DNA from: Sphingobacterium sp.
GTDB taxonomy: Bacteria; Bacteroidota; Bacteroidia; Sphingobacteriales; Sphingobacteriaceae
Length of the DNA stretch: 53,074 nucleotides
Assembly (NCBI GenBank): GCA_022712315.1
Contig: JALAGS010000060.1
Location: 1-53,074, forward strand
Direction: 5' to 3'
The notes beneath the pieces are model-generated. The model did no database searches, was not told the origin of the DNA, and was given only the letters and a program-made list of their open reading frames with translations. The position numbers and the translations under genes are program-made. Below are positions 18,517 to 28,412 of this stretch, piece after piece; the first letter of the stretch is position 1; each line of letters starts with the position of its first letter.

Positions 18517-21500
18517 TTAGAGAGATACATTTAAGCCTAGGGTATAATATCTAGGTGTAGGTCCATCATTCTGCGGATCCCAATAATTCCAAACTGGCGC
18601 GTACACCGCTGCATTGTTCACATTGACATAAACCTTAAGGTTTCTCACCTTCATGCGTTCAGATAAGGTCTTTGGCAGGGAATAGGCTAAAGACACATTA
18701 TTCAAGCGAATAAAACTGTTTTTCCAATAGACATTGAAACTCGTTCCATTAGCACCGCTTCCCAGGCGTGCATAGTCGTTTGTTGGATTTTCTGGCGTCC
18801 AGTACGGCTGGATATAGGATGTGGAGCGCATAAAGCCGACACTTCCGGGGTTGTTCTTTGCCTGATTAAATTGTTTTTGCTGCCCCCAATTGGAAATCAG
18901 TTGGAAAGAAAAATCGATATTTTTGAATAGATTGAACTCATTGCGGAGCGACCAGGCAAAACGAGGCGAGCGATAACCTATAAATTGTTTGTCATCGTCA
19001 TTGTACACATAGTCACCATTGACATCCTCCAGCTTAAAATCTCCTGGACGAATGCTTGCCTTGCTGTACTTTTTAGCCTCTTCAATCTCATTTTCCTGCC
19101 ATACGCCCAATACTTTATAATCCCATATCACATCAATATCCTGACCGATAAACCAGCCATTCCCCGGGTCATCATTCGGCGTTGCCAGTCGTGAAATTTT
19201 ATTCCGGTTTAGGGAAAGAATAAAATTGGAGTTCCATTTGACGTTCCCATCCACGATATTGCGACTGGTTAAACTGAATTCGAGTCCTTTATTTTTCACC
19301 TCTGCCAAGTTGGAATAAACAAATTGGTAACCCGATACACTGGAAAGCGATTGTTTGACCAAAAGATCGTTCGTCTTTTTACTATATACATCCACCGATC
19401 CACTGATCCGATCTTTTAATATCGAGAAATCCAGGCCTGCATTGAGTGAAGTTGTTTGTTCCCATTTGAGGTTCTCATTACCCATGCGCGAACCGATCAC
19501 AACGGTATTGACTTCGGCAGGCGTACCGTTGGCATCCACTGTCTGATATTTATTAACCGTCAGTTGCGATAAAGCGGCATAGGGATCGACGGTTCCATTA
19601 TCTGGATTACGTAGATCTCTATTGCCATTGATACCATAGGAAAGACGCAATTTACCGTAGTTGAGCCATGAAATATTTTTCATGAAAGATTCTTCTGTGA
19701 AGGTCCATGCACCGGCCACAGCTGGGAAAGTTGCCCTTTTGCTGTTCACACCAAATACCGAGTATCCATCTCTGCGTACGGATAGCGTTAAATTGTAGCG
19801 ATCCATAAGGCTATAATTAATACGGGCCATCAAAGCGTCGCCAGTATAGACCTTGTCTTCACTATTGACAGTGGGCAGATTTCCGCTGGCGAGATTGTGG
19901 TATCCTAAGTAGTCCCCGGGAACAAATCCCTGATTAGCGGCCTGTGTCCACCAGGTCTGGTATTTTTCGGAGTTTGCCAAAAGCGTCACATCTACGTTGT
20001 GGATCTCAGCAAACTTGCGGTTCCATTTTAACAGGTTATCGATCTGCCAGTTATAACGTGTTTCCTGATCACGGCTTGCCGAACCACCTACAATGGTTAC
20101 ATTGGGATTGGCGGAGGAGTTATGGTTGAAAGTACGGTACATATCGACTCCGGGGCTAAAATTAAATTGATAGCTAATCCCAAAGGGCAGATTCACTTTT
20201 GCAAAGAGACTTGCAAATAGTGTGTTCTGTTTATTCATCCGGTCATTGTAGGTCATATTCAGGAAGGGATTGCGTGCATTCAAGCCACTATCATCGGTAG
20301 GTATCCTTCTTAATGTGCCATCGGCGTTATATTTGTCACCATAAGGAGACAGGTTTGTCAACTGCGCCCAATCGGCTTCAATTGCCCCTTCGTCACGATC
20401 AGCATACTGGACATTTGCGCCCATACGCAAAAAGTTCGTCACTTTCCCCTCCAGATTTAATCTCGCCCGGAATGTACTGAACTCACCTCCCTCGATCAGG
20501 TTTTGATTTTTGTTATAGCCGACGGACATGTAATAATTGACATCCTCTTTCCTTCCGCTCATGCTAACGGTATGGTCCTGACGAATCCCGGTTCTAAAGA
20601 TCTCATCATACCAATCGACAGTCTTACCGGCCATGTAATTGGCTTTTTCATTTGCCACAAGACCAAGCCTGTCCAGCCAGATATCTACCGGATCCAGATC
20701 TTTGTTTCCACCCGAGAGCCATTGGTCAAAAGTCACATCTGCCGGAAGATTGCGTGGATCGTCATAAAAATAGGATGGCCGGGTTCCGCCGGCACGGCCT
20801 ACATCCGCCCGCCATTTCAGGAAATCAGGGCCATTATATACGCGCTGATTCTGGGCAAGGGTCGCTAACCCCCAATTGGTGTTGGCGGTTAACACAGGTT
20901 TATCGCTCGTTCCTTTTTTTGTTGTGATAGCAACGACACCGGTTGCAGCTTTCGCTCCGTAAACGGCCAATGAACTTGCATCCTTCAATACATCTATGGT
21001 CTGTATATCGTTGGGGTTAATATCAGATAGCTGTCCATTATAAATAATCCCGTCCAATACGATCAAAGGAGAAGTAGAAGCACTCAGTGTCGTTTTACCA
21101 CGTACCAAGAGGTCACCGCCCCCCTTTGCTGAAGTATTTTGCGAGACGCTTAAACCCGCAATATTACCTTTTAGTAAGTCGGAAACGATCTGCGGATTTT
21201 CATTTTCTAGCTGCTCGGCTTTTACGCTGGCAATCGATCCAGTGACATCCTTTCTGGAAGCTGTTCCATAACCGATAACCACCACTTCTGTCAACTCGGT
21301 ACTTCCCGACTCCATCGTTATATTTAATGTCGTCTGCCCATCGACATCCTGCTCTTTGTTTAGAAAGCCCACGCTAGAAAGTACGATAGTTGACTTGGGA
21401 TAAACAGGCAAGGTAAACTTTCCCTGATCATCTGTTGTCGTTCCCCCAGAACGATTTTTTAATTTGATGGACACCTGTGGAATTGGCTTCCCTTGGCTAT

Positions 21501-21594
21501 CCACCACAGTACCGCTGACGGTTCGATTTTGTGCATTTGCCATATAAGTGCATGCAATGACACTTGAAATCAAGAGCGTTAATTTTTTGGCCAT
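18517..21594 (-). CDS. SusC/RagA-family TonB-linked outer-membrane transporter
   Basis: 1025 aa. A signal peptide (LLISSVIACTYMANAQ) is followed by a carboxypeptidase-like regulatory domain (VSGTVVDSQGKPIPQVSI), a TonB-box region (ELTEVVVIGYG), a plug with PLIVLDGIIYNG and TIDVLKDASSLAVYGAKAA, and an outer-membrane beta-barrel ending LGLNVSL. It is the first gene of the second Sus locus, with a good Bacteroidetes-type promoter about 120 bp upstream. It is clearly diverged from the other SusC in this window, so the two loci probably handle different substrates. Confidence 0.95.
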   Translation of the reverse strand: MAKKLTLLISSVIACTYMANAQNRTVSGTVVDSQGKPIPQVSIKLKNRSGGTTTDDQGKFTLPVYPKSTIVLSSVGFLNKEQDVDGQTTLNITMESGSTELTEVVVIGYGTASRKDVTGSIASVKAEQLENENPQIVSDLLKGNIAGLSVSQNTSAKGGGDLLVRGKTTLSASTSPLIVLDGIIYNGQLSDINPNDIQTIDVLKDASSLAVYGAKAATGVVAITTKKGTSDKPVLTANTNWGLATLAQNQRVYNGPDFLKWRADVGRAGGTRPSYFYDDPRNLPADVTFDQWLSGGNKDLDPVDIWLDRLGLVANEKANYMAGKTVDWYDEIFRTGIRQDHTVSMSGRKEDVNYYMSVGYNKNQNLIEGGEFSTFRARLNLEGKVTNFLRMGANVQYADRDEGAIEADWAQLTNLSPYGDKYNADGTLRRIPTDDSGLNARNPFLNMTYNDRMNKQNTLFASLFAKVNLPFGISYQFNFSPGVDMYRTFNHNSSANPNVTIVGGSASRDQETRYNWQIDNLLKWNRKFAEIHNVDVTLLANSEKYQTWWTQAANQGFVPGDYLGYHNLASGNLPTVNSEDKVYTGDALMARINYSLMDRYNLTLSVRRDGYSVFGVNSKRATFPAVAGAWTFTEESFMKNISWLNYGKLRLSYGINGNRDLRNPDNGTVDPYAALSQLTVNKYQTVDANGTPAEVNTVVIGSRMGNENLKWEQTTSLNAGLDFSILKDRISGSVDVYSKKTNDLLVKQSLSSVSGYQFVYSNLAEVKNKGLEFSLTSRNIVDGNVKWNSNFILSLNRNKISRLATPNDDPGNGWFIGQDIDVIWDYKVLGVWQENEIEEAKKYSKASIRPGDFKLEDVNGDYVYNDDDKQFIGYRSPRFAWSLRNEFNLFKNIDFSFQLISNWGQQKQFNQAKNNPGSVGFMRSTSYIQPYWTPENPTNDYARLGSGANGTSFNVYWKNSFIRLNNVSLAYSLPKTLSERMKVRNLKVYVNVNNAAVYAPVWNYWDPQNDGPTPRYYTLGLNVSL

Positions 21595-22170
21595 AATTTA
21601 TGGGAATTTAGCGTTGAAATAATTGTTAATTGGTTTATTATGGAGGCTAAATTAATTCGATCAAATCAAAAAAACAACTAAAATCAATCATAATCAACTG
21701 TGAATTAATTAGTTGCAAAAATACCCAATACACTTAAATCTCAAGTACTTTAAGAAGTAAATGACTGAATCACAAACGCTATTCGGTATAATTGTATAAG
21801 GTTGTAATACGGTTAATGAGCAAGAATTTTTTTACAGATTTTTTCTCTTGGACAAAGGCCCCTGGTGAAAAATGAAGCCCACCCGATTTAACCCAATCTT
21901 TAGATCTCCAAAACAACAAGCCGGGAAGCAGTCTTGCAAGTGATCTATTTTTGCTCAGAAATTTTGCTCAGAAATGTATCTGAAAAAAATATAGTCCGCT
22001 TTTAGTTTGATATATGAAATATTATATTCTCCGTTTAAAATATTGCCATAGAACCGGCGGTACGCTATGATCATGGTTTGAACGACAAGACGTATAGCAT
22101 CACTGCTTTTAGTGCACGAATCGGATTTTCCTAGCATTTCTAAGTTTCCTTGCACGACTAAGGCCAGTTA
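21595..22170. other. intergenic region ahead of susC, no gene seen
   Basis: About 575 bp, A+T-rich, holding the susC promoter at 21716-21745. A 66-codon frame at 21955-22155 on the minus strand has no recognisable content and is probably chance. Nothing else stands out. Confidence 0.5.
21716..21745 (-). promoter_or_regulatory. promoter of the second Sus locus
   Basis: On the minus strand TATTTTTG (21716-21723) matches the -7 consensus TAnnTTTG. CTTG (21742-21745) sits at the -33 position after an 18-nt spacer. The start would be near 21710, giving a leader of a little over 100 nt. Confidence 0.5.
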
Positions 22171-22219
22171 AAAAGCAAAAGGGGAAATGATTATTGTTAT
22201 CATTTCCCCTTTTGCTTTT
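22171..22219 (-). terminator. strong intrinsic terminator after signal peptidase I
   Basis: A perfect 21-bp stem (22171-22191 with 22199-22219) around a 7-nt loop, with an A/T-rich base that gives a T-run on the minus strand. It lies just beyond the lepB stop codon and would also work on the plus strand. Confidence 0.85.
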
Positions 22220-22234
22220 AGTATTCTTTGGCTG

Positions 22235-23812
22235 TTAATGGATACCTTTGAAAATCCTATTCCAACGTATTTTGGAAAGCCCATTGCCATCCGCATTCCA
22301 GCTCATCCAGGTAAATAATGCTTTTCCGACGATGTGGTCCTCAGGAACGAATCCCCAGTCCCGGGCATCGAGCGAATTATGTCTATTATCTCCCATCATC
22401 CAATAATAATCCATTTTAAAGGTGTAAGCATCTGCTTTGCTGCCATTGAGATATAACCCGTCAGCTTTCTTCTCAAGGCTGTTATGTTCATAGACCTGAA
22501 TCGCACGGCCATAAAGTGGTAAAGTCTGTGCGTTTAATGGTACAGTCATCCCCTTTCTTGGAATAACAAAGGGACCAAAATTATCGTAGTTCCATTTGTA
22601 TTGGGGATCATTTGGAAAAGTATTCGGTTGGGCCACTCCCGGTTTTTCCAGGTTCATTTGCATAGATTTGACATTGGACCAAGATTTCACCATTTCAAAC
22701 TGCTTCTCTGTCAAGAAGATTCTATACGCCCCAGGCTGAATTGGGGAAACTTCTATCCCCATATCTTTCAGGCGACGTTCGTCGAGACCAGTTTCATCCG
22801 TTATTACGGTATAATCCATCTGACTTTCCGGAGCAACAAACCCCGGTTGATCGTTCACAAACAATACTCCCGCATTCATACTGATTTTATCTCCGGGCAT
22901 GCCCACACAACGCTTAATTAAATGTTCCCTCTTGTCTACTGGACGTGTCTGGATCGTAAACTGTTGATGGACCGCTTCGCGCCCCATCATTCGGACCAGA
23001 TCATAATAGGGTATATCTTGATTCTCCACAGCGACAGTATCGCCTGCGGGTGCATTGAAGACAACAACATCGTTTCTTTTTATCTCTTGAAAACCGGGCA
23101 ATCGTTTATAGGGGATTTTAATCAGTTCAGAAAATGCCTTTCCTCCTATCAATGGCATCGTGTGGTGCGCAAAAGGGAATGCAATAGGTGTATTGGGGAT
23201 GCGGGGGCCATAATTGAGTTTACTGACAAAAAGATAATCCCCAATGAGGAGCGACTGTTGCATAGACCCCGAAGGAATCATAAATGCTTCCAATAAAAAA
23301 CCGCGAATCAGTGTTGCAGCGACAGTTGCAAATACGATCGCATCGGCCCATTCACGTACCATCGATTTTTTATAGGGGAATTTAATTTTATATTCGGTGT
23401 AGGATTCTCTTAAAACCGTCAATTTCGTCTCTTCGTCCAACTGAGTTTCCCCAGCCATGGCTGTTTTTAAATTTTTCGCATACAGTCCATTCAAAAATTT
23501 AACGTTTTTATCTTTACCCCAAAGTGGCAAAACTATGAATGGGACCAATACAGCGGCACAGTTTTCCCAGAATCTTCTTTTTCCAAAACAATGAATAAAA
23601 TCAAGATAAAGGTTATAAAACACAAAAACATTGACAATCGGCACTATCAATAGAATGAGATGCCAGGTCTTCTTGCGCAATATTTTCGATTGAACCCATT
23701 GACTATAAATAGGGACAACTGCCTCCCAGCCTTTACGCCCTGCTTTTTCAAATAGCATCCAGAAACCGTAGGCGGCGATAATGGTCAATACAATAAAGAT
23801 GATAAGTATCAT
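22235..23812 (-). CDS. lepB: signal peptidase I with extended N-terminal membrane domain
   Basis: 525 aa. Residues 1-100 are a hydrophobic membrane region containing FEKAGRKGWEAVVPIY, typical of the DUF5684-like segment. The S26 peptidase follows a transmembrane helix at about 155-175. Box B is PSGSM with nucleophile Ser183, the general-base Lys300 is in LIKRCVGMPGD, and box E is MMGDNRHNSLDARDWGFV. It removes signal peptides from exported proteins at the inner membrane. A large insertion lies between the catalytic boxes, as in other Bacteroidota. It is 35 bp downstream of a gene for a secreted protein, so the two may share a transcript. Confidence 0.95.
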   Translation of the reverse strand: MILIIFIVLTIIAAYGFWMLFEKAGRKGWEAVVPIYSQWVQSKILRKKTWHLILLIVPIVNVFVFYNLYLDFIHCFGKRRFWENCAAVLVPFIVLPLWGKDKNVKFLNGLYAKNLKTAMAGETQLDEETKLTVLRESYTEYKIKFPYKKSMVREWADAIVFATVAATLIRGFLLEAFMIPSGSMQQSLLIGDYLFVSKLNYGPRIPNTPIAFPFAHHTMPLIGGKAFSELIKIPYKRLPGFQEIKRNDVVVFNAPAGDTVAVENQDIPYYDLVRMMGREAVHQQFTIQTRPVDKREHLIKRCVGMPGDKISMNAGVLFVNDQPGFVAPESQMDYTVITDETGLDERRLKDMGIEVSPIQPGAYRIFLTEKQFEMVKSWSNVKSMQMNLEKPGVAQPNTFPNDPQYKWNYDNFGPFVIPRKGMTVPLNAQTLPLYGRAIQVYEHNSLEKKADGLYLNGSKADAYTFKMDYYWMMGDNRHNSLDARDWGFVPEDHIVGKALFTWMSWNADGNGLSKIRWNRIFKGIH

Positions 23813-23847
23813 AAATTCGTTTTATGTGCGGTTCAGTGGTTAAATCC

Positions 23848-24579
23848 TTAATAAATAAACAATCGTTCTGTTGATTCCGGAGCGCTCTTCGCCTTTTGTA
23901 ATTCGTTATATCGCATGATGTATTTAATAAAAAGATCGTAGTCATACTTCTTTTCATTTTCAAACTCAGCAAATAATTCTGGTTCGTCATTAATCAACTT
24001 ACCAAAAGTAATTGGTCTTTTCTTTTTCACATCGCTAAATAACCCATTATGATTGCTATTTATTTCAATGACTTCTCCGGTCGTTTTTTTCAATGCATAG
24101 GCATGTTTATACTTATTGACCATAATGCTACCCATTGTACCTCCGCCACCACCGATAGCTATACCAGCCCCCCCACCGACTTTAGTCTCTGAAACGTAAT
24201 ATGCAATAATTTCTCCATCAGCCAGCACTTCAGCAAAAGTGGGATCCTGACTGAGGCCTTTCTGAATTCTATACATCTTTGGAGAAGTTCCTGGCACAAC
24301 TTCTAAGCCGTCTTCTACGTAAGAGGGCGCATACACCTTCTTTTTGGATTGCCAATATGCCCGATATACATCGCCTGGCTCAAAAGTTAGCCTTTCTTTC
24401 TGTTGATTCTCAAATTTCAGTTTCTGATCCTTAATAGAAGAGATCTTTCCATAAAGGGTGTCTGCGTTCATAAGAACTATGTAATCTAAATTTTTTGTGA
24501 CTTCCTGTGCTTTGGCCGTGATCGATACGCCTACGCAGGAAGAAAAAATCAAAGCAGTTAAAATTGATATGGCTTTCAT
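23848..24579 (-). CDS. secreted protein of unknown function
   Basis: 243 aa with a signal peptide (ILTALIFSSCVGVSITAKAQ); the Cys at about 15 is not in a clear lipobox. The N-terminal third, DYIVLMNADTLYGKISSI with KLKFENQ, looks like the beta-rich start seen in many Bacteroidota secreted proteins that carry a 'nucleotide-like D-T-L-x-G-x-I' segment. A Gly-rich stretch at about 134-150 (GGGAGIAIGGGGG) could be a membrane-inserting or flexible loop. I do not recognise a family. It lies just upstream of lepB. Confidence 0.7.
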   Translation of the reverse strand: MKAISILTALIFSSCVGVSITAKAQEVTKNLDYIVLMNADTLYGKISSIKDQKLKFENQQKERLTFEPGDVYRAYWQSKKKVYAPSYVEDGLEVVPGTSPKMYRIQKGLSQDPTFAEVLADGEIIAYYVSETKVGGGAGIAIGGGGGTMGSIMVNKYKHAYALKKTTGEVIEINSNHNGLFSDVKKKRPITFGKLINDEPELFAEFENEKKYDYDLFIKYIMRYNELQKAKSAPESTERLFIY

Positions 24580-24885
24580 TGGAACATGTATTTGTCAATA
24601 ACTTTTGTATGAACCTAAGTTGACTGTATTCATTATCTACTTGGCATTTCCCCATCCAAGCTTCATGTAAAACTACATAAAAATATGAAATCCAACCATA
24701 ACACATAGCGTTTTAACTTTTGTTAGCATTTTAGTCTACAACGAGGTTTCTTTCCATGTTTAGCACATCTACCTAAATCCCCCCTAATCCCCGTAAGCAT
24801 CAGCAGCGATCCATATAAAAGTAAAAAATTAAAAGCCACATCATTTTTAGATGATGTGGCTTACCAGATTGCTCATGCACTAATT
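24580..24885. other. intergenic region, only a terminator seen
   Basis: About 300 bp between two minus-strand genes. It contains the terminator at 24833-24862. I see no gene, RNA or clear promoter in the rest. Confidence 0.5.
24833..24862 (-). terminator. intrinsic terminator after the small lipoprotein gene
   Basis: Perfect 12-bp stem, AAGCCACATCAT (24833-24844) and ATGATGTGGCTT (24851-24862), with a 6-nt loop. On the minus strand it is followed by TTTTAATTTTTT. It lies 23 bp after the lipoprotein gene. Confidence 0.85.
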
Positions 24886-25359
24886 TTAACTTTTATATTT
24901 ACTTTCAAATTCTGACGATGCTTTATTGACACCATTGCTCATATTCTCAAATGCTTTGTTGATATTATCCAGCAAAGTCGATTCTGCCGCAGCATCGGGT
25001 GTTTTATTTTTACGGATCTCAATCAGTTTCGGATAGTCTTCCGTAACAATCTTTTTATACCCTTTCAGACCATCGAGCACTGCTTTTTGGAATGTCGCAT
25101 CACCTTTAAAATCACCCAGATCTTCTACTTTTCTAATATCCTCGTCTAAGGATTTATCCCAAGCTGTGCGAACCTCTTCCGCTTTCGCATAATCGGAGCT
25201 ACTCATTGCCGCATTCATATCCGTAATATGTTGCTCACTCCCATTAATAACTGTAATAATCGAGTTGTTGTAAGTTGCCGGATCTTTTTCTCCCGAACCA
25301 CAACTTGACATAGTCAGAACCGCTGCGGTCAACATGCCTGTAATCAATTTTTTAATCAT
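24886..25359 (-). CDS. small helical lipoprotein, LIC11966-family-like
   Basis: 157 aa. A lipoprotein signal peptide has its anchor at Cys20 (LTMSSCGSG). The rest is almost all alpha-helical, charged and free of further cysteines, with the pattern YNNSIITVINGSEQHI near the start. Small helical lipoproteins of this kind are annotated as LIC11966 family surface proteins; this is a recollection and not an alignment. No function is known. It has its own promoter (-7 TATCTTTG) and terminator, so it is a single-gene unit. Confidence 0.65.
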   Translation of the reverse strand: MIKKLITGMLTAAVLTMSSCGSGEKDPATYNNSIITVINGSEQHITDMNAAMSSSDYAKAEEVRTAWDKSLDEDIRKVEDLGDFKGDATFQKAVLDGLKGYKKIVTEDYPKLIEIRKNKTPDAAAESTLLDNINKAFENMSNGVNKASSEFESKYKS

Positions 25360-25407
25360 TGTTGATCTATTTTATCGTTATGTATTATTGTTTGACACTC
25401 ATTTACA

Positions 25408-25415
25408 CAAAGATA
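25408..25415 (-). promoter_or_regulatory. -7 element for the small lipoprotein gene
   Basis: TATCTTTG on the minus strand is a perfect match to TAnnTTTG, about 50 bp upstream of the start codon. The -33 element is not clear. Confidence 0.4.
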
Positions 25416-25473
25416 GCCTACCAAACAACGAGATTTCATCACGGAAATCAGGGATTTCCGCAGCTTATGTAAC

Positions 25474-26535
25474 CTAGGCGAAGGTTACTTGTTTACGGAA
25501 GTTACTGTTGCCATTGCGTAGATCAAAACGATCTGCGAGTTGATCCGCTAATTTTCCATAATGTACAGCCAGTTCACTTGCGGTAAAGCTATTTTTTCCT
25601 TGAAAAAGGTTATGCTGATTACCGAGCTCCAGCACAAAAGATTCATGCGGTCCAAAGTTTTTCATCGCTTCACAGATGTAGCACGCCAATTGAAACATGG
25701 ACCTATTTTCGGGACCATCAGCCCAAGGTAAAAACCGTTCGATCCATTCTTTGGCTTTGCCTATATCGGTGTAGGAGAAATAAGTCGCCAATTTAATAAC
25801 CGATAGTAGGATCGCAGAATCTTTTTCTTTTTTAAACACTTCCTTTTCTGCCAGCTCCGCCATTCTATTTGCCTGTTCAATATCGCCATGCTTGTAGCCT
25901 TCATAAGCAAGGTTCACAGCAGTACGCAAAGGCACATGTGCACAGGTGAATTGCCCCTCAATTAGCGGCAGCGCTTTCTCAACTGCAGGGGCATATCCTT
26001 GCTGCAATAAAATTGCAGCAACTTCTGCGTCCATTTCACAGGCTTCACAGTCGCTCATGTCATCTCTTTGCAAAGCATTTACATTTTTCAGTGCCAGCTC
26101 GATAGCCGCAAGATCTTTTTGTGCCAGGGCATCGCTTAACTCCTCATTGTATATGGCACGCTTACCGTAACCATTACGGATCAATCGTTGTTCAAAATCA
26201 CGCAAAGCAGCTTGGATCTGTTCACGGCTGACATCAGGATTATCATATAATTCGGACATCATCCATTTGTATTGCCACAAGAAATCTTCTTCGTTAAAGA
26301 GCTCCGGGTTTTCATCATAAGCCTGCAATATCCAGGCAAAAGCCGGTAAAGATTCCGTTGAAAAAGCGAGATCAATCTCTTCGCTGATTAAATCTAAACG
26401 AAGATCATATCCCCATTCAATATCTTGGTTTTCATCTGCAATTCGAATAGCCTGTGTCAATAGATTGACTTTCTCCAACGTATTGTCCACTCGCGCGACC
26501 TGATTGCGAAGTTTCTGAATTTTAAGTGTATACAT
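25474..26535 (-). CDS. alpha-helical (TPR-like) repeat protein, function unknown
   Basis: 353 aa, cytoplasmic (no signal peptide or membrane segment). It is helical throughout, with weakly TPR-like pairs such as AEVAAILLQQGYAPAVEKAL and AVNLAYEGYKHGDIEQANRM. A short Cys cluster, SDCEACEMD, lies near residue 165. It is the third gene of the Sel1 / HSP90-like operon, 82 bp after the HSP90-like gene. In that context it may be a client-binding or cochaperone-like partner. A 7-bp stem (GTAACCT / AGGTTAC) covers its stop codon. I do not recognise a named family. Confidence 0.7.
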   Translation of the reverse strand: MYTLKIQKLRNQVARVDNTLEKVNLLTQAIRIADENQDIEWGYDLRLDLISEEIDLAFSTESLPAFAWILQAYDENPELFNEEDFLWQYKWMMSELYDNPDVSREQIQAALRDFEQRLIRNGYGKRAIYNEELSDALAQKDLAAIELALKNVNALQRDDMSDCEACEMDAEVAAILLQQGYAPAVEKALPLIEGQFTCAHVPLRTAVNLAYEGYKHGDIEQANRMAELAEKEVFKKEKDSAILLSVIKLATYFSYTDIGKAKEWIERFLPWADGPENRSMFQLACYICEAMKNFGPHESFVLELGNQHNLFQGKNSFTASELAVHYGKLADQLADRFDLRNGNSNFRKQVTFA

Positions 26536-26617
26536 CTATTTATTCTCTGCTTTTAATGAATTATATTTCCTTTATAAATAAGTTCCTCAAAGGACGGAGG
26601 AGAAATCTTCAACTATC

Positions 26618-28405
26618 TTAAAGATTCACAAAATTATCCAATCCCATTACAATAAGGTTTTTCAAGGCATCATTCATGACCTTCATTTCCCGCTCCTGTA
26701 TAGGATATTTGCCCAAAATCAGCGCTTGCACATAAAGCACTTCCACGACTGAACGAAGCATATAATCATCTTTAATATCCATTAGCGTGATGATAAGTGC
26801 ATTGTCTGCATTTAAACATAAAGTATTCTGGATCTTATTCGGCCTAGCTGTCTGGAGTACCTGTGCGAAAGGATTTGCATTTTCCTTCAATTGGCTAATT
26901 GTATTCTGCACATTATTTTGGTCCATTTTAGTAAAAATAGCCGGCGTATCGACTGGTTTAAACCGTCTAATTTCCAACTGGCAGTTGTAGTCGTCCAAAA
27001 TGCGCTGCACATCTTTCTTAAAAGAAACAAATTGATCATGCTCGTCTTCATGTACAGGTTGAAATGTTCCCAGAAGCTGATTTGGCGACATCTCTGCAAT
27101 GTTATATTCGGAATACCGTTGTTTGATCTTACGGAGCAATTCCGTATCAAAGGTATAAGAAGCATTGACAAGAAGCATTCCCTGCGTATCAGCCATGCGG
27201 TCAATCTGTTTGAAGTCCTCAAAATCCGCACAATAATAGAGCTGTTGTTGGTGATCGATGATATTTTGAAAGCTGCGTTGTCCACGGTTGGTTTCAAAAG
27301 GGATATCTGCCAAAAAGATGTCCAGGAAGTCCGGATCTTCGAGCGCGAAAGCTTTTAGATGCAGATAATGTGTCTGGATAATGCGCAAATAAATATCAAA
27401 ATCAATCTTCTTCACTTGTTGCAGGTACGTTTTCAGAACAGCTGCAATTTCTTTTCGCGCCAGCCGCAGTACATCATTTTTCATGAGAGACTCACGTGAT
27501 GCCGTGGCACTAAGCTCCTCCGTATTAACAAGCATCCGCACAAAAAACGCCCAATTAGGTAAGATAGACTGATCTTCTTCAGCGAGGAACATCCGTTTCA
27601 GGTAAATGCGGTGACGCTGTTTATTGCTAAATTGCGTGCGGAAAGGTAAAATATACAACACGCCTTTTGCCTTACCCGCAGTCGTCTCAAATGGAATTGC
27701 ATCCAAAAAGCTGACATGGAAAAGTTCTTTTCCTATAGCTAGCAGATCTGTTTTTGAAACTGATGACGAAAGCCATTTGGGCTCTTCTTTATGAACGATC
27801 TTTTCGGTATCTCCTACCACTATTGCAATGGACTCTCTCAGTGCGTCTCCATAAAATTTGATTTTTTTCTCAAAATAGTCCGCTTCAAAAATATAGTTAT
27901 ATTGTTTTTTGGGCGTAAGGATAACCCGTGTTCCGACGGGAATATCTTCGTTCAGGCGCTCAATTCTATAGTCCCCTTCAGCTCTTGCCCTCCAGCGCAA
28001 GGGTAGCTGTTCAAGTGCCGATTTTGTTTCCACGATAATCTCATCGCTTACCACAAAACAAGAGAGCAGCCCAATGCCGAACTTACCAATAAAGTCCTTC
28101 GCATCCGTAATATCCTTGCTTTTCGAACTCTCCCCAATAACCGACAGAAATTGGTGGATGTCGGCCTCCTTAAGTCCTATTCCATTATCTTTGAATATAA
28201 ACTTCGACTGCTCAGCGCTTGGTAACTCTATCGTTATTTTGCCTTGATGCTGTTCATCCAAGTGTTTTAAGGCTGTAATTGCATCCACCCCATTTTGAAG
28301 AAGCTCGCGCACAAATGTATTGGGATCGCTATAAAGGTGCTCCGAGAGCAGTGCGATCATCCCTTTCAGATTTACCTGAAATGAATAAGATTTTTCTTCT
28401 TGCAT
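26618..28405 (-). CDS. divergent HSP90-family ATPase
   Basis: 595 aa, slightly shorter than HtpG. The N-terminal GHKL ATPase has the three HSP90 boxes: FVRELLQNGVDA with catalytic Glu34, Asn38 and Asp41; DNGIGL (73-78); and the lid GKFGIGLLSCFVV (about 107-119). The middle domain keeps the catalytic arginine, Arg304 in SATASRESLMKN, after the HSP90-like PNWAFFVRMLVNTEEL. So ATP binding and hydrolysis should be intact. The C-terminal dimerisation part differs clearly from HtpG. It is very probably a paralogue specialised for the repeat proteins encoded around it. It starts 7 bp after the Sel1 gene, which indicates a shared transcript. Confidence 0.9.
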   Translation of the reverse strand: MQEEKSYSFQVNLKGMIALLSEHLYSDPNTFVRELLQNGVDAITALKHLDEQHQGKITIELPSAEQSKFIFKDNGIGLKEADIHQFLSVIGESSKSKDITDAKDFIGKFGIGLLSCFVVSDEIIVETKSALEQLPLRWRARAEGDYRIERLNEDIPVGTRVILTPKKQYNYIFEADYFEKKIKFYGDALRESIAIVVGDTEKIVHKEEPKWLSSSVSKTDLLAIGKELFHVSFLDAIPFETTAGKAKGVLYILPFRTQFSNKQRHRIYLKRMFLAEEDQSILPNWAFFVRMLVNTEELSATASRESLMKNDVLRLARKEIAAVLKTYLQQVKKIDFDIYLRIIQTHYLHLKAFALEDPDFLDIFLADIPFETNRGQRSFQNIIDHQQQLYYCADFEDFKQIDRMADTQGMLLVNASYTFDTELLRKIKQRYSEYNIAEMSPNQLLGTFQPVHEDEHDQFVSFKKDVQRILDDYNCQLEIRRFKPVDTPAIFTKMDQNNVQNTISQLKENANPFAQVLQTARPNKIQNTLCLNADNALIITLMDIKDDYMLRSVVEVLYVQALILGKYPIQEREMKVMNDALKNLIVMGLDNFVNL

Positions 28406-28412
28406 GTTATTC

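Noticed and set aside
18504..18530. Longer N terminus of the second SusD, overlapping susC
   Set aside because: The extension (MYLSKRIKN) destroys the compact lipoprotein signal and overlaps the end of susC; the ATG at 18503 is better.
21955..22155. 66-codon frame in the intergenic region near lepB
   Set aside because: No family pattern, no clear start signals, and it is in an otherwise non-coding stretch.
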